NCBI RefSeq assembly: GCF_014641615.1
Contig: NZ_BMIB01000003.1
Location: forward strand, 434,001-498,000
DNA: 64,000 nt
From: Filimonas zeae
GTDB taxonomy: Bacteria; Bacteroidota; Bacteroidia; Chitinophagales; Chitinophagaceae
Direction: 5' to 3'
The notes below the pieces were generated by a model. The model was given only the letters and a program-made list of their open reading frames with translations. It was not told where the DNA came from and did no database searches. The translations under genes and the position numbers were made by a program. The stretch's first letter is position 1. Each line of letters opens with the position of its first letter. Positions 54,401-61,623 of this stretch are shown one piece after another.

Positions 54401-57400
54401 GACCACCTTAACTTCCGCAGAAAAAGATGCTGTATGGAGTACCTTCAAAGGGTTATACAGCGCTGTGCGCGATTCTATGGTAAACGTGTGGCTGGATAGT
54501 GCTGCACCTGTAACCAACGCTGCTACCCTTATTCACGAAAAGTACACCCTGCGGTTTGCCAGTGAATCGAATCTGGTGCTGCAAAACAACTGGCAAAGCT
54601 GGTTGCCGGCTACCCATGGGGCCGCACCAGCTATTAACCTGCAGGATTCGGTTAAGAAGTTTTATAATAGCCAGTGCGAGGGATATATAGAGCAATGGAA
54701 GGCACACCTGCTGCAGAGCAAAGCAGTAAATGCCCTTACCCTTACCAACCAGCAGGCATTTTTAAAAGAAGTAACCGATAGCATGCTGATGGTATGCCAG
54801 CGGGGTACTGACGCCGCTAACCCTTATGGCGCTTCTACGGTAGCGCCGGGCACGCCAAACGATGGGGCTGCCCGCTCATTTGAGGCGGTGATTAAAAAAG
54901 CGCTGCTGAAATACGGAATAACAACACCGGATTTGTTTGGTAACCCTTATTCCATCGACTATCCGCGTGCATACGGTCAGGGGCCGGTAATAACAAAAAC
55001 GTATACTACTACAGTAGATACCTGTACCTGCAATATGTTTCAGAAGTTGTTACAGGCCAATGGCAATCCATCTACTTTAAAAGCGCTGAACGATTCATTA
55101 CGTAAGAAAAATTACGGCGATACTATATCTGTTGCATTGTATGCAGGATTACAGCATTGCGGCCAATTGAAGAGTACCTGCCCCGAATGTCCTTCCTGCC
55201 GTGTAGACCCTACGGCAGCAGCAGCTGTACCCGGTAATGGATGCAGAGATACCAGTATAGCCTATCCGTTGGGTGGGCAGGTGCCACTTCCTGAGTTTTT
55301 GAAGTGCGGCTACCTAAAAACAGCCAGCTGTGTTACCTGTGGCGAATTGCAGGCATTGAAAACAGAATTTCAGAACTATTTTACTACTGCACCTTACAAA
55401 GATGCGCCTTATGTAACGGGCGATATAGACAGCACAAAAGCCGCGTGTAATGAGCTGTTTGCCAGGTTTGTAAATTACCGTACCGGCTTTGAATACAAAT
55501 GGCGGGAATATGCCGGTGCAGCCAAAGCTGCACCTTGTCCGTTGGCGGCCAGTGGAGATTTTGATGTAACCGCCACTGTTATTTGCCGCGCTACCCTGCC
55601 GTTAAACGATACTGCCGGCGTGTTTTTGCCACAGTCACCCTGCCAGCAAACGCTTAACCAGGCAACAGCTATGGCAGCCACCATTTATGCTGCCCGCACC
55701 GAAAAGCTGCTGGCCGATTTTGAAGCTGCTTACCGTGCCCGTTGCCTGGCCACCCGCACTCAGGAGCAGTTTACGGTAGCAGACACGGTAAAAGAATATC
55801 ATTATACACTGTATTATTATGATATGGCGGGTAACCTGGTTAAAACGGTGCCACCCAAAGGCGTAAAACCCGATTTTAGCGCAGCAGCGGTCAGCCGGAT
55901 TGCTACTGCCCGGGCAGCCGGTACTAAAAAAGTGCCCGGCCATACTTTTGTAACCCGTTACAACTACAACAGTTTAAACCAGGTAGTAACGCAAAAAACA
56001 CCGGATGCCGGTAAGTCTGCTTTCTGGTACGACCGCCTGGGGCGTTTGGCCGTAAGCCAGAATGCACAGCAGTTTTATACCGGTAACCAATACAGTTATA
56101 CACGTTATGATAGCCTGGGCCGTATTACCGAGGTGGGGCAAAAGGTAAATGCCACAGCCATGTCGCAGTCCACCAGCCAGAACGCTGTAGCGCTGGAAAA
56201 CTGGCTCATAACTACCGGTGGCACCCGTTCGCAGATAACCGGTACGGTGTACGATCTGGATCAGACAGCCTCCAACGCATACCTGAGCAGCTATCTGCAA
56301 AACCAGCACAACCTGCGTAACCGGGTAAGCTATACTTATACCCGTAAGCTGAGTACCGATGTTGCGGATTATAACGCCACTTATTACAGTTACGATGTAC
56401 ACGGAAATGTAGATACATTGTTGCAGAATTACAGCGGTGTATATGATAACAATGCAGACGGCTACAAACTGATTGCCTATCAGTATGATTTAATCAGTGG
56501 AAAGGTAAACGGCGTTCAGTACCAGCCCAAACGAAGCGATGCGTTTTATCACCGTTATGAATACGATGCCGAAAACCGTATTACAGAAGTATTTACCAGC
56601 CGTGATAGTTTGATATGGGACCGGGAGGCAGCTTATCAGTATTACGAACATGGCCCGCTGGCCCGTACCATACTGGGGCAACAGCAGGTGCAGGGGGTAG
56701 ATTATACCTACACCTTACAAGGCTGGCTGAAAGGGATTAACAACAATGTAAGTGCTACTGGCTGTATCGGGGGCACCGCACCGGAAAGTCTGGTAGTCTC
56801 TTCCCGTATTATTAACCAGCCGCCGCAATATGTGGCCCGTGGCACCATCGAATTTACAGAAGGATTTGAATCGCCGGATAACGATGAGTTCGATACCCAT
56901 CTGGATGCCAGCCTGGCCGTTTGCCGTAGTGGTGGAAACGCTGGCGGGCTGCTTTCAGAAGCAGAACCTGCCACGGTAGCCGGTGATGCCTATGGGTTCA
57001 GTTTACATTATTACCCCGGTGATTACCGTGCCATTGCTGCACCTTCCGGTGCAACCGGTATACTGGATGCCCTGGGTGCCAATGCCTCCCCATTGTATAA
57101 TGGTAACATAGCTGCAATGGCTGTAAGTGTGCCGCAGTTGGGTGATGCCAAAGTATACAATTACCGCTACGATCAGCTGAACAGGCTATTGCGCATGAAC
57201 GTGTTTAATGGTCTTAATACCGCCACAGGCACATTCAGCCCCATTAGTACAGAAGACTACAAAGAGCATATTGCCTACGACCCTAATAGTAACATTACCA
57301 GCTATCTGCGTAACGGTTACCGCACCAGCAGCGGGCAAACAGAGAACATGGATAAGCTGCGCTACAACTATGGTTCTGGTACAAACCGGTTGAATTATGT

Positions 57401-59105
57401 ATATGATAGCGTACCAACCACCACATTGTATACCACCGACCTGGAAAGCCAGGCTGCTGGTAACTATGCGTATGACTCCATTGGTAATCTGGTAAAAGAT
57501 GTCAGCGCTGGATTAGATAACATACAGTGGACGGTATATGGAAAAATTGACAATATTAAAAAGGGCAATAATTTCATATATTACAGTTACGATGCTGCTG
57601 GTAACCGCGTAAGCAAAATTGCCGATGGAAAAACCACCTTGTATGTAAGAGATGCCTCTGGCAATGTAATGGCAGTGTATGAAAAAGCAGGTACCGGAGC
57701 GTTTCTTCAAACAGAAACCCATTTGTACGGTAGCAGCCGCCTGGGGCTGCAAAAGCAGCTTACCGTTGCCAAGCAGGAAATACCCATGGCGGGCGGAATT
57801 GCATACGGTGCTTTACGTACCTTTACGAGAGGAGAGAAGCTCTTTGAATTAAGCAACCATTTAGGGAATGTGCTGGCTACAGTGTCGGATAGAAGAGTGC
57901 AGGTGGGAAGTGGTAGCACATTAAGTAGTTATACTGCTGATGTGGTGAGTGCGCAGGATTATTATCCGTTTGGGATGTTGCAGCCTGGAAGAAGTTATAA
58001 CGCTGGTGGGTATAGATATGGGTTTAATGGGAAGGAGAATGATAATGAGGTGAAGGGTGAGGGAAATAATGTTGATTTTGGTGCAAGGATCTATGATTCA
58101 AGGGTTGGTAGATGGTTTAGTGTAGATAAAATAATTAAACCTGCTTTTTCATCTTATCAATTTGCTAAAGGAAATCCTGCTAACTATATAGATCCAGATG
58201 GTAATGACGAAATTCATTTTTATTACAATATTCAGGATAATTTAGATGCAAGTGGTAAAAGCTTTACAACTATCACTATTTCTACTCAGATTATTGAAAA
58301 TGGTGACAGAAACCATACGTTTTTTGTGCATAATCAGGCTCTTGGTGGATTAGTTGATGGGGTTCAAATCAAGCCTTTTATGAAGGGGACGAATTTGCCT
58401 AATCAGTCCTCTTTCAATGCCTCGGAAAATAAGTTGCCTCTTGCCTCTGTTACCAAATATTTATTTGGATTGGGAAGAAATCAGACTGATGATTACGAAT
58501 ATCTAGGAAGTCTTTTGCAGGTTGATCCTACGATTCTTGAACATTATAAAGGTGATAATCAATGGTCCATGGCATTTAATGGAGCAAGGGCACAGTCTAA
58601 AACTGCAGAAATTGGCAAAAAGCTGGTTGGTGTTTCTGAAACTGTTTTTGCATTGATTGACGGATACTACGCATTAAAAGGATTAACTCCTGTGTGGAGC
58701 CTAATTGGTGGAGGATATAAGACAGCAGGATTCGGTTCATTTGAGGCAATAAAGTCAGGAAAATTTATTGGTGAATTTGGTAAATGTGTCGAGTATGCCA
58801 AAGCATTTATACAAGATTTTGGTAAAATCATAAAAAAAGCTGGTGGTAATGCTGAAGTATTTGAAATGAATATAGGAAAAGATAATTACATTGGGTTCCC
58901 ACGGCAAAGCTTATCTGACAATGGCCTTCATAGGTATATTGAGGTAACGGTAGGCGAGGAAGTTAGGATATACGACAATTTTCATCCTAATGGAATCTTA
59001 AAGGCCGATTATATGAGGGATGTTGAAGGCTTTATTTTTACCAGTAAAGGTCAGGTTAGGGTGAGTGGAGAAGAACTTATGAAGAATGCAAAAAAAGTTA
59101 ACTGA
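51441..59105 (+). CDS. RHS repeat protein with C-terminal papain-like toxin domain (2554 aa)
   Basis: 2554 aa, exported (LACCLFCLLLAGIGQPLRAQ). The N-terminal part is beta-rich (YYDGSLRGRQTVTKDNVNNN, FYDGAGRPAVQIL). RHS/YD repeats follow from about 1450 on (YDMAGNLVKTVPPKG, YDRLGRLAVSQNA, YSYDAAGNRVSK), then the RHS-associated core at about 2170-2253 (YRYGFNGKENDNEVKGEGN ... DFGARIYDSRVGRWFSVD ... NPANYIDPDGND). The last 300 residues are a variable toxin: a hydrophobic stretch, then GKCVEYAKAF (Cys about 2449), LHRYIEV (His about 2497) and IYDNFHPNG (Asp about 2512, Asn 2513). The Cys-His-Asp/Asn order fits a papain-like fold (Tox-PL type) protease or deamidase. Codon use shifts to more AT and AGA/AGG/GGG codons from about 57,830, before the core, marking a recombined cassette. 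Confidence 0.9.
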   Translation: MDMTINQYLFFKHRLRLACCLFCLLLAGIGQPLRAQEWGVAKSPQIVTLTGAGLAANAPLLQQYTGVEKHSTRNLVMLSLIEETNAYIPDNFTVSVNVEVTYKDGSGNNILLPAKTLAVSYSKASGTQFNAKSYLSFENLDYVNVVVKSVTPSPATLSNGVSVLSLVRLDNEMRVTSYYNLVTTNKPKFESFTESSGELKVEWSIPLNTGENGSQLEWTWLENQFEDSYKKNGVLDSSLVFRNNATRIDLPVNTLKYAIPLLYNGVGKLFYRVRAVNNKAGRREDGAWSFVKTHSYNGHGDSLNWQATTSFAEEGKRKSVVQYYDGSLRGRQTVTKDNVNNNVISAETFYDGAGRPAVQILPVPGINKAIAYTRNLNLFNNQSESKDPAELFDLTTGSTPSSVTPGLNAAASAASKYYSVLNTTGSRQLPDAEEYPYTVTRYTPDNTGRIQAQSGVGKAFRMGSGHETKYYYGTPAQEELDGLFGTEAGIFSHYFKNMVRDANGQMSVSYVDMHGRTVATALAGEAPENTTALNLTQADYPNQAGTLITRNLLNAATNTVKNNSVESVNSILVPAAGNYNFSYNLSPQSLLLAACPVYGSTPLSYDCMYNLEIAITDESGDAPPVIRTFNNIQATLDDNPNTTAPGLVNIAFMQRLEPGSYSIRKTLTLSDSTMRKYQALYLQKALCKNEQQLIDSVFAVMQNISGCNVSKPAVTCQACLDSLGTFTQYKQKYIREYDGALPSDSLIRVAYSSDSASCRQLCANVSQKLNIIRSIMLSDMIPYSGQYAVKNQPAGPDVSMYNRYNIFSSVGKPQPFYKLPVNAQGDSSFYMDVAGVRDNTIHPNANARYTLLATMPDSVFAERFTYSWANALLYYHPEYPKLRKAEEFLKPAYDWIDEFNSITSYDIAVNRGFALNAASFGTIATDPFFRVVNTGKSKAAMNQKVTDRGYYTGSLWQSAYSAIMCSSYTDTAGRNSCFRNAGVAPTMTTLTSAEKDAVWSTFKGLYSAVRDSMVNVWLDSAAPVTNAATLIHEKYTLRFASESNLVLQNNWQSWLPATHGAAPAINLQDSVKKFYNSQCEGYIEQWKAHLLQSKAVNALTLTNQQAFLKEVTDSMLMVCQRGTDAANPYGASTVAPGTPNDGAARSFEAVIKKALLKYGITTPDLFGNPYSIDYPRAYGQGPVITKTYTTTVDTCTCNMFQKLLQANGNPSTLKALNDSLRKKNYGDTISVALYAGLQHCGQLKSTCPECPSCRVDPTAAAAVPGNGCRDTSIAYPLGGQVPLPEFLKCGYLKTASCVTCGELQALKTEFQNYFTTAPYKDAPYVTGDIDSTKAACNELFARFVNYRTGFEYKWREYAGAAKAAPCPLAASGDFDVTATVICRATLPLNDTAGVFLPQSPCQQTLNQATAMAATIYAARTEKLLADFEAAYRARCLATRTQEQFTVADTVKEYHYTLYYYDMAGNLVKTVPPKGVKPDFSAAAVSRIATARAAGTKKVPGHTFVTRYNYNSLNQVVTQKTPDAGKSAFWYDRLGRLAVSQNAQQFYTGNQYSYTRYDSLGRITEVGQKVNATAMSQSTSQNAVALENWLITTGGTRSQITGTVYDLDQTASNAYLSSYLQNQHNLRNRVSYTYTRKLSTDVADYNATYYSYDVHGNVDTLLQNYSGVYDNNADGYKLIAYQYDLISGKVNGVQYQPKRSDAFYHRYEYDAENRITEVFTSRDSLIWDREAAYQYYEHGPLARTILGQQQVQGVDYTYTLQGWLKGINNNVSATGCIGGTAPESLVVSSRIINQPPQYVARGTIEFTEGFESPDNDEFDTHLDASLAVCRSGGNAGGLLSEAEPATVAGDAYGFSLHYYPGDYRAIAAPSGATGILDALGANASPLYNGNIAAMAVSVPQLGDAKVYNYRYDQLNRLLRMNVFNGLNTATGTFSPISTEDYKEHIAYDPNSNITSYLRNGYRTSSGQTENMDKLRYNYGSGTNRLNYVYDSVPTTTLYTTDLESQAAGNYAYDSIGNLVKDVSAGLDNIQWTVYGKIDNIKKGNNFIYYSYDAAGNRVSKIADGKTTLYVRDASGNVMAVYEKAGTGAFLQTETHLYGSSRLGLQKQLTVAKQEIPMAGGIAYGALRTFTRGEKLFELSNHLGNVLATVSDRRVQVGSGSTLSSYTADVVSAQDYYPFGMLQPGRSYNAGGYRYGFNGKENDNEVKGEGNNVDFGARIYDSRVGRWFSVDKIIKPAFSSYQFAKGNPANYIDPDGNDEIHFYYNIQDNLDASGKSFTTITISTQIIENGDRNHTFFVHNQALGGLVDGVQIKPFMKGTNLPNQSSFNASENKLPLASVTKYLFGLGRNQTDDYEYLGSLLQVDPTILEHYKGDNQWSMAFNGARAQSKTAEIGKKLVGVSETVFALIDGYYALKGLTPVWSLIGGGYKTAGFGSFEAIKSGKFIGEFGKCVEYAKAFIQDFGKIIKKAGGNAEVFEMNIGKDNYIGFPRQSLSDNGLHRYIEVTVGEEVRIYDNFHPNGILKADYMRDVEGFIFTSKGQVRVSGEELMKNAKKVN

Positions 59106-59109
59106 TATT

Positions 59110-59424
59110 ATGAATGAAGATTTTGAAAGGTTTATAAATTTCATACAGGCTGTAGTTGAAAGGCCGGGAATGTTTTTTGTAAACAACGTTGAAGATTTTA
59201 GCTTAGTAATACTAGGTTATAGGGCTGCTTGTTCCAATCATTCCCAAAGCTACGAGGCAGTAAATGATTTTTTTAATAACTTCAAAGGGTTTATAAACAA
59301 ACATTATGGAATGAGTGAGGATTTGGACTGGGCTAGGTTAATTAGATTTCACTGTGTGAATGATTTTACAACTTTGGAATTTTTGAAACGCAAGCTAAAT
59401 GAATTTATAGCTGGCATGGTGTAG
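59110..59424 (+). CDS. Immunity-like protein for the RHS papain-like toxin
   Basis: 104 aa from the ATG at 59110; an alternative ATG at 59086 overlaps the toxin end by 20 bases and gives 112 aa. Small acidic protein (MNEDFERFINFIQAVVERPG ... VNNVEDFSLVILGYRAA ... DLDWARLIRFHCVNDF), helical, no signal peptide. It lies 4 bases after the toxin stop; such small cytosolic genes directly 3' of an RHS toxin usually encode its immunity protein. The family could not be named with certainty. The first copy of the stop-codon repeat begins at its TAG. Confidence 0.82.
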   Translation: MNEDFERFINFIQAVVERPGMFFVNNVEDFSLVILGYRAACSNHSQSYEAVNDFFNNFKGFINKHYGMSEDLDWARLIRFHCVNDFTTLEFLKRKLNEFIAGMV

Positions 59425-59492
59425 TATAAAGAACGTCACCTGAATGAATAAAACAAACAAAGCCATTCCGTAATTGGGATGGCTTGTTTGTA
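59422..59492. repeat. Stop-codon repeat plus hairpin, copy A
   Basis: TAGTATAAAGAACGTCACCT starts at the TAG stop of the immunity gene (59422-59441). It is followed after a short A-rich stretch by AGCCATTCC / GGGATGGCT, a 9-bp stem (G-U pairs) around GTAATT, and GTTTG. The hairpin likely terminates the toxin-immunity transcript. Confidence 0.75.
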
Positions 59493-59687
59493 TATTAGCC
59501 CTGCCTCAAAAATAAAAACGCTGTATAGAAGGAGCTATTTAGAAAGGCTTGGCATTTTATTTCTCCTTTACACAGGGGAAATCTCTGGATTGCTAGTGCT
59601 TATCATAAGATCGGATTGTTATTTTTGGAACAGCTAATGAATAACCCTGCTTCAAAATAAAAGCACGTAAATGAGGGGGGCTTAGTT
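59493..59687. other. AT-rich gene-free spacer with a short direct repeat
   Basis: The text CCCTGCCTCAAAAATAAAAA near 59499 and CCCTGCTTCAAAATAAAAGC near 59645 form an imperfect direct repeat, about 146 bases apart, flanking an otherwise featureless stretch. It may be remnant element ends. Confidence 0.4.
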
Positions 59688-60143
59688 TTACACCTCCCAT
59701 TCAACAATCAGCATAGCGTCTCCATTACTTTTGAAAAGCTTGCCACCAGGCTTTGTTCTTTTGTTACATTGCCGTATATGCCAGCAAAACTGCGTATAAC
59801 GATAGCCATCAGGATGCTGCAGAAGATACTCCTGGTGCAAAGCTCCGAGGGTACAGCCGGGCTTTAGTAATTCTTTTTCAAAGTGATTGAAGTGACCTGC
59901 CAGTGCTTCATAGCGCTCTTTTTCTGTCTGGCTGTCTTCGGTAAACAGTTCTGCCAGATCTGCATCTTCCAGCTGTAATAATACTTCGCATGTCAGTTCA
60001 AGGCTTTTAAAACGTGCCATGTAACTGTCTACGGTCTTGCGGTTGACCTTAACGTAGTCAGCTATTTTACGGTTGCTCCAGCCTTTCTGTTTCAAAGAGA
60101 TTAACGTACGTACTTCCATGATATTGATTCTTTGACCCACCAT
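59688..60143 (-). pseudogene. istA: Truncated IS21-family transposase (IstA N-terminus)
   Basis: 151 aa, against more than 500 for an intact IstA. MEVRTLISLKQKGWSNRKIA and the NRKTVDSYMARFK helix-turn-helix are typical of IstA, followed by the standard linker (GALHQEYLLQHPDGYRYTQF). It then changes to KSNGDAMLIVEWEV and ends, before the DDE catalytic domain. The likely start is MEVRTL at 60119. The catalytic part and istB are missing, so it is inactive. Its upstream end carries the family's end repeats. Confidence 0.85.
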
Positions 60144-60189
60144 GTACCACTTTATTTTGTGGATACAAGGCTATTACAATCATAGAAAG

Positions 60190-60381
60190 TGGCCCAATGA
60201 CCTCCGTTTTGACTTAACGGGGCCAGCGGTCTGGCCCGGTGACCTCCGTTTTTGGTGGCAGGGATCTTTATTTTGGCCCAGCGACCTCCGTTTTAAAAGA
60301 GGGATTCAGCAGTTGGCCCAATGGCTCCGTTATCGTTGGCCCGGTATACTCCGTATAAGCTGGCCCAATGACTTCCGTTTT
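60190..60381. repeat. Six IS21-type end repeats (TGGCCCAATGACCTCCGTTT)
   Basis: Copies start at 60190, 60232, 60274, 60314, 60337 and 60361; 1-3 lie 42 bases apart, the later ones 40, 23 and 24. They all begin TGGCCC and keep a C/T-rich CTCCGT core. Multiple repeats at the ends are a known IS21 feature and presumably bind IstA. Confidence 0.8.
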
Positions 60382-60458
60382 AGACATCGGTATTTACTTT
60401 CAGCCTGTTTTCCTGCAAATTTATCGGGGATGGCATTTGGACGCCATTATTGATATAA
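60382..60458. other. Spacer between the IS21 remnant and the second immunity cassette
   Basis: A short AT-rich stretch; no gene seen. Confidence 0.3.
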
Positions 60459-60539
60459 TGATATACTGGGACAGGGAAGGCTTTAGAAAAGGTTAATAAA
60501 AATATTATGAGTTTTAAAAAAGTTCCCAAAAAACCATGA
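60459..60539 (+). pseudogene. Candidate orphan toxin tail before the second immunity gene
   Basis: An open frame of 26 codons after an in-frame stop encodes WIYWTGKALEKVNKNIMSFK and ends KVPKKP. Its TGA overlaps the ATG of the following immunity gene as ATGA (60536-60539), like real toxin-immunity pairs. It is short, so support is limited; no toxin family is recognisable. Confidence 0.35.
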
Positions 60540-60975
60540 AAATAGAAGAACGAAAACTGATTTTAGAGTTATCTCTTCATCAAATAAGTGAAAAGTTTTT
60601 TTTGAAAAATACCCGATAGGTCTTCATGAAATGCCAATTTATATCTTAACCGAATTGGAAAAAGCGTATGATGAAAAAAGTGCTGATGGAATTGAATATG
60701 CGTTGTTGTTAGGCTTCATATTCCAATTGTTTAGTGCTAAATATGTAGGCATTTTGTGTCGATTACTCGGCGAAGATTGGCATTTTAAGCACGAGGATAT
60801 TGTCTTAATACTGCAAGATTTAAAATCAATAGATAGTGTGGGGGCTCTCTATAATGCAGTTTTTTTAAAGTTGGAATATTTAAATTATGATGAGTCATAT
60901 TCGCTAGCGCGGAAGTGCATACATGCTTTGGGTACAATTGATTCTGATCTTGCTCAAATTAAATTTACTGGCTAG
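60536..60975 (+). pseudogene. Second immunity-like gene, frameshifted at a poly-T tract
   Basis: The ATG at 60536 opens MKIEERKLILELSLHQISEK, then reaches an eight-T tract (60596-60603) followed by a stop in frame at 60617. The rest is in the next frame, FEKYPIGLHEMPIYILTELE, running to 60975. One more T would join both into about 146 aa. The C-terminal part (EDWHFKHEDIVLILQDLKSI ... LARKCIHALGTI) is a helical repeat seen in immunity proteins. Loss of one T in the tract (9 to 8) is the simplest explanation; phase variation, a read error or a short product from the internal ATG at 60631 remain possible. The same frame continues open after the TAG at 60973 for 24 codons. Confidence 0.7.
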
Positions 60976-61028
60976 TTCAAAGATTCCTATAATCAGCGAA
61001 AAAGCAAAAAAGCAATTGAAGTAATGGG

Positions 61029-61092
61029 TAATGTACAAAACGTTACCTGATTAAATAAAACAAATAAGCCATTCCTTAATTGGGATGGCTTG
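61029..61092. repeat. Stop-codon repeat plus hairpin, copy B
   Basis: TAATGTACAAAACGTTACCT at 61029-61048 followed by AGCCATTCC / GGGATGGCT (61067-61075 / 61082-61090) around TTAATT. Same design as copy A. Confidence 0.75.
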
Positions 61093-61113
61093 GCCTTTGG
61101 ATAGCGCAGGCGG

Positions 61114-61188
61114 TAGTGTACGGAACGTCACCTGCGTGATTAATAAATTCGTAAATGAGCTGAAAATCAATCAGCTCATTTTTTTTGC
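61114..61188. repeat. Stop-codon repeat with a different terminator hairpin
   Basis: TAGTGTACGGAACGTCACCT at 61114-61133 is followed by AATGAGCTGA / TCAGCTCATT (61154-61163 / 61171-61180) and TTTTTT, a canonical terminator. The repeat is kept but the hairpin is replaced. Confidence 0.75.
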
Positions 61189-61292
61189 TGTTACAATAAT
61201 GGCATACCTTAATGTGTTTTATAGATTGTTGGACCGGGAAGCCTGTTTTTATTGAGTTTTAAAAACCTTCGTGTACACTTTGTCACCTGCCC

Positions 61293-61430
61293 ATGTTAAC
61301 ATGTAAATATTGTCGGGGAGTTTGCATAAAAAAGGGATGGTATAAGACTATTCAGAAATATCGTTGCCTGGAATGCGGGAAATACCAACGTAATCGCTAT
61401 AGCACTAACAGATATACTTTAGATACATAA
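61293..61430 (+). pseudogene. Zinc-ribbon transposase N-terminal fragment (IS1-like)
   Basis: 45 aa: MLTCKYCRGVCIKKGWYKTI followed by QKYRCLECGKYQRNRYS. The CxxC...CxxC zinc ribbon and the helix resemble the orfA/InsA N-terminus of IS1-type transposases. The rest of the gene is absent, so it is a remnant. A second, shorter remnant of the same text lies at about 62372. Confidence 0.65.
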
Positions 61431-61622
61431 GGTCTTTTTAGGAAAAGATGCCTCGGGTTCAAGTCTGTAGCAGGACAATTTGCATTTTATAGCGCTGCAG
61501 CTTTTTCTGAAACCGGCCCAGCGGCTCTTTTGGCTGGTGCAGTTGGAGGACCTATTGGGTATTTCGTAGGAGAAACAACAGTAGAGTCTATACATGAAAT
61601 GATTTTTATAAAACAGCGCTAA
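61431..61622 (+). pseudogene. Orphan RHS toxin tail before the third immunity gene
   Basis: An open frame following a stop at 61428 encodes about 63 residues with FKSVAGQFAFYSAAAFSETG and PAALLAGAVGGPIGYFVGET, and ends TAA at 61620-61622, one base before the next ATG. There is no start codon or RHS core, so it is the cut-off C-terminus of an RHS-type effector. The Gly/Ala-rich hydrophobic helix is seen in membrane-facing toxin segments. The toxin family is not recognised. Confidence 0.65.
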
Positions 61623-61623
61623 T

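Larger units (their letters stand above)
59688..60385 (-). mobile_element. Remnant of an IS21-family element (one end plus istA fragment)
   Basis: It comprises the truncated istA (minus strand) and, upstream, a 190-bp region with six copies of a 20-21 base repeat. The other end and the istB gene are absent. The element inserted between the first and second immunity cassettes and then decayed. Confidence 0.75.
60976..61292. other. Gene-free stretch with stop-codon repeats and a terminator
   Basis: No gene. It includes two stop-codon repeats (61029 and 61114), the hairpin of copy B and a strong terminator. The frame of the second immunity gene stays open after its TAG until 61050. Confidence 0.6.

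Noticed and set aside
42605..59105. Tc-toxin (TcdB/TccC) or T6SS Rhs locus
   Set aside because: No SpvB/TcA-like gene, VgrG, PAAR or T6SS component is visible, and the proteins carry Sec signal peptides.
60142..60453. 103-codon open frame on the plus strand
   Set aside because: It is made of the IS21 end repeats read through in one frame; the composition (repeated W/D/L/R/F) is caused by the repeat, not by a protein.
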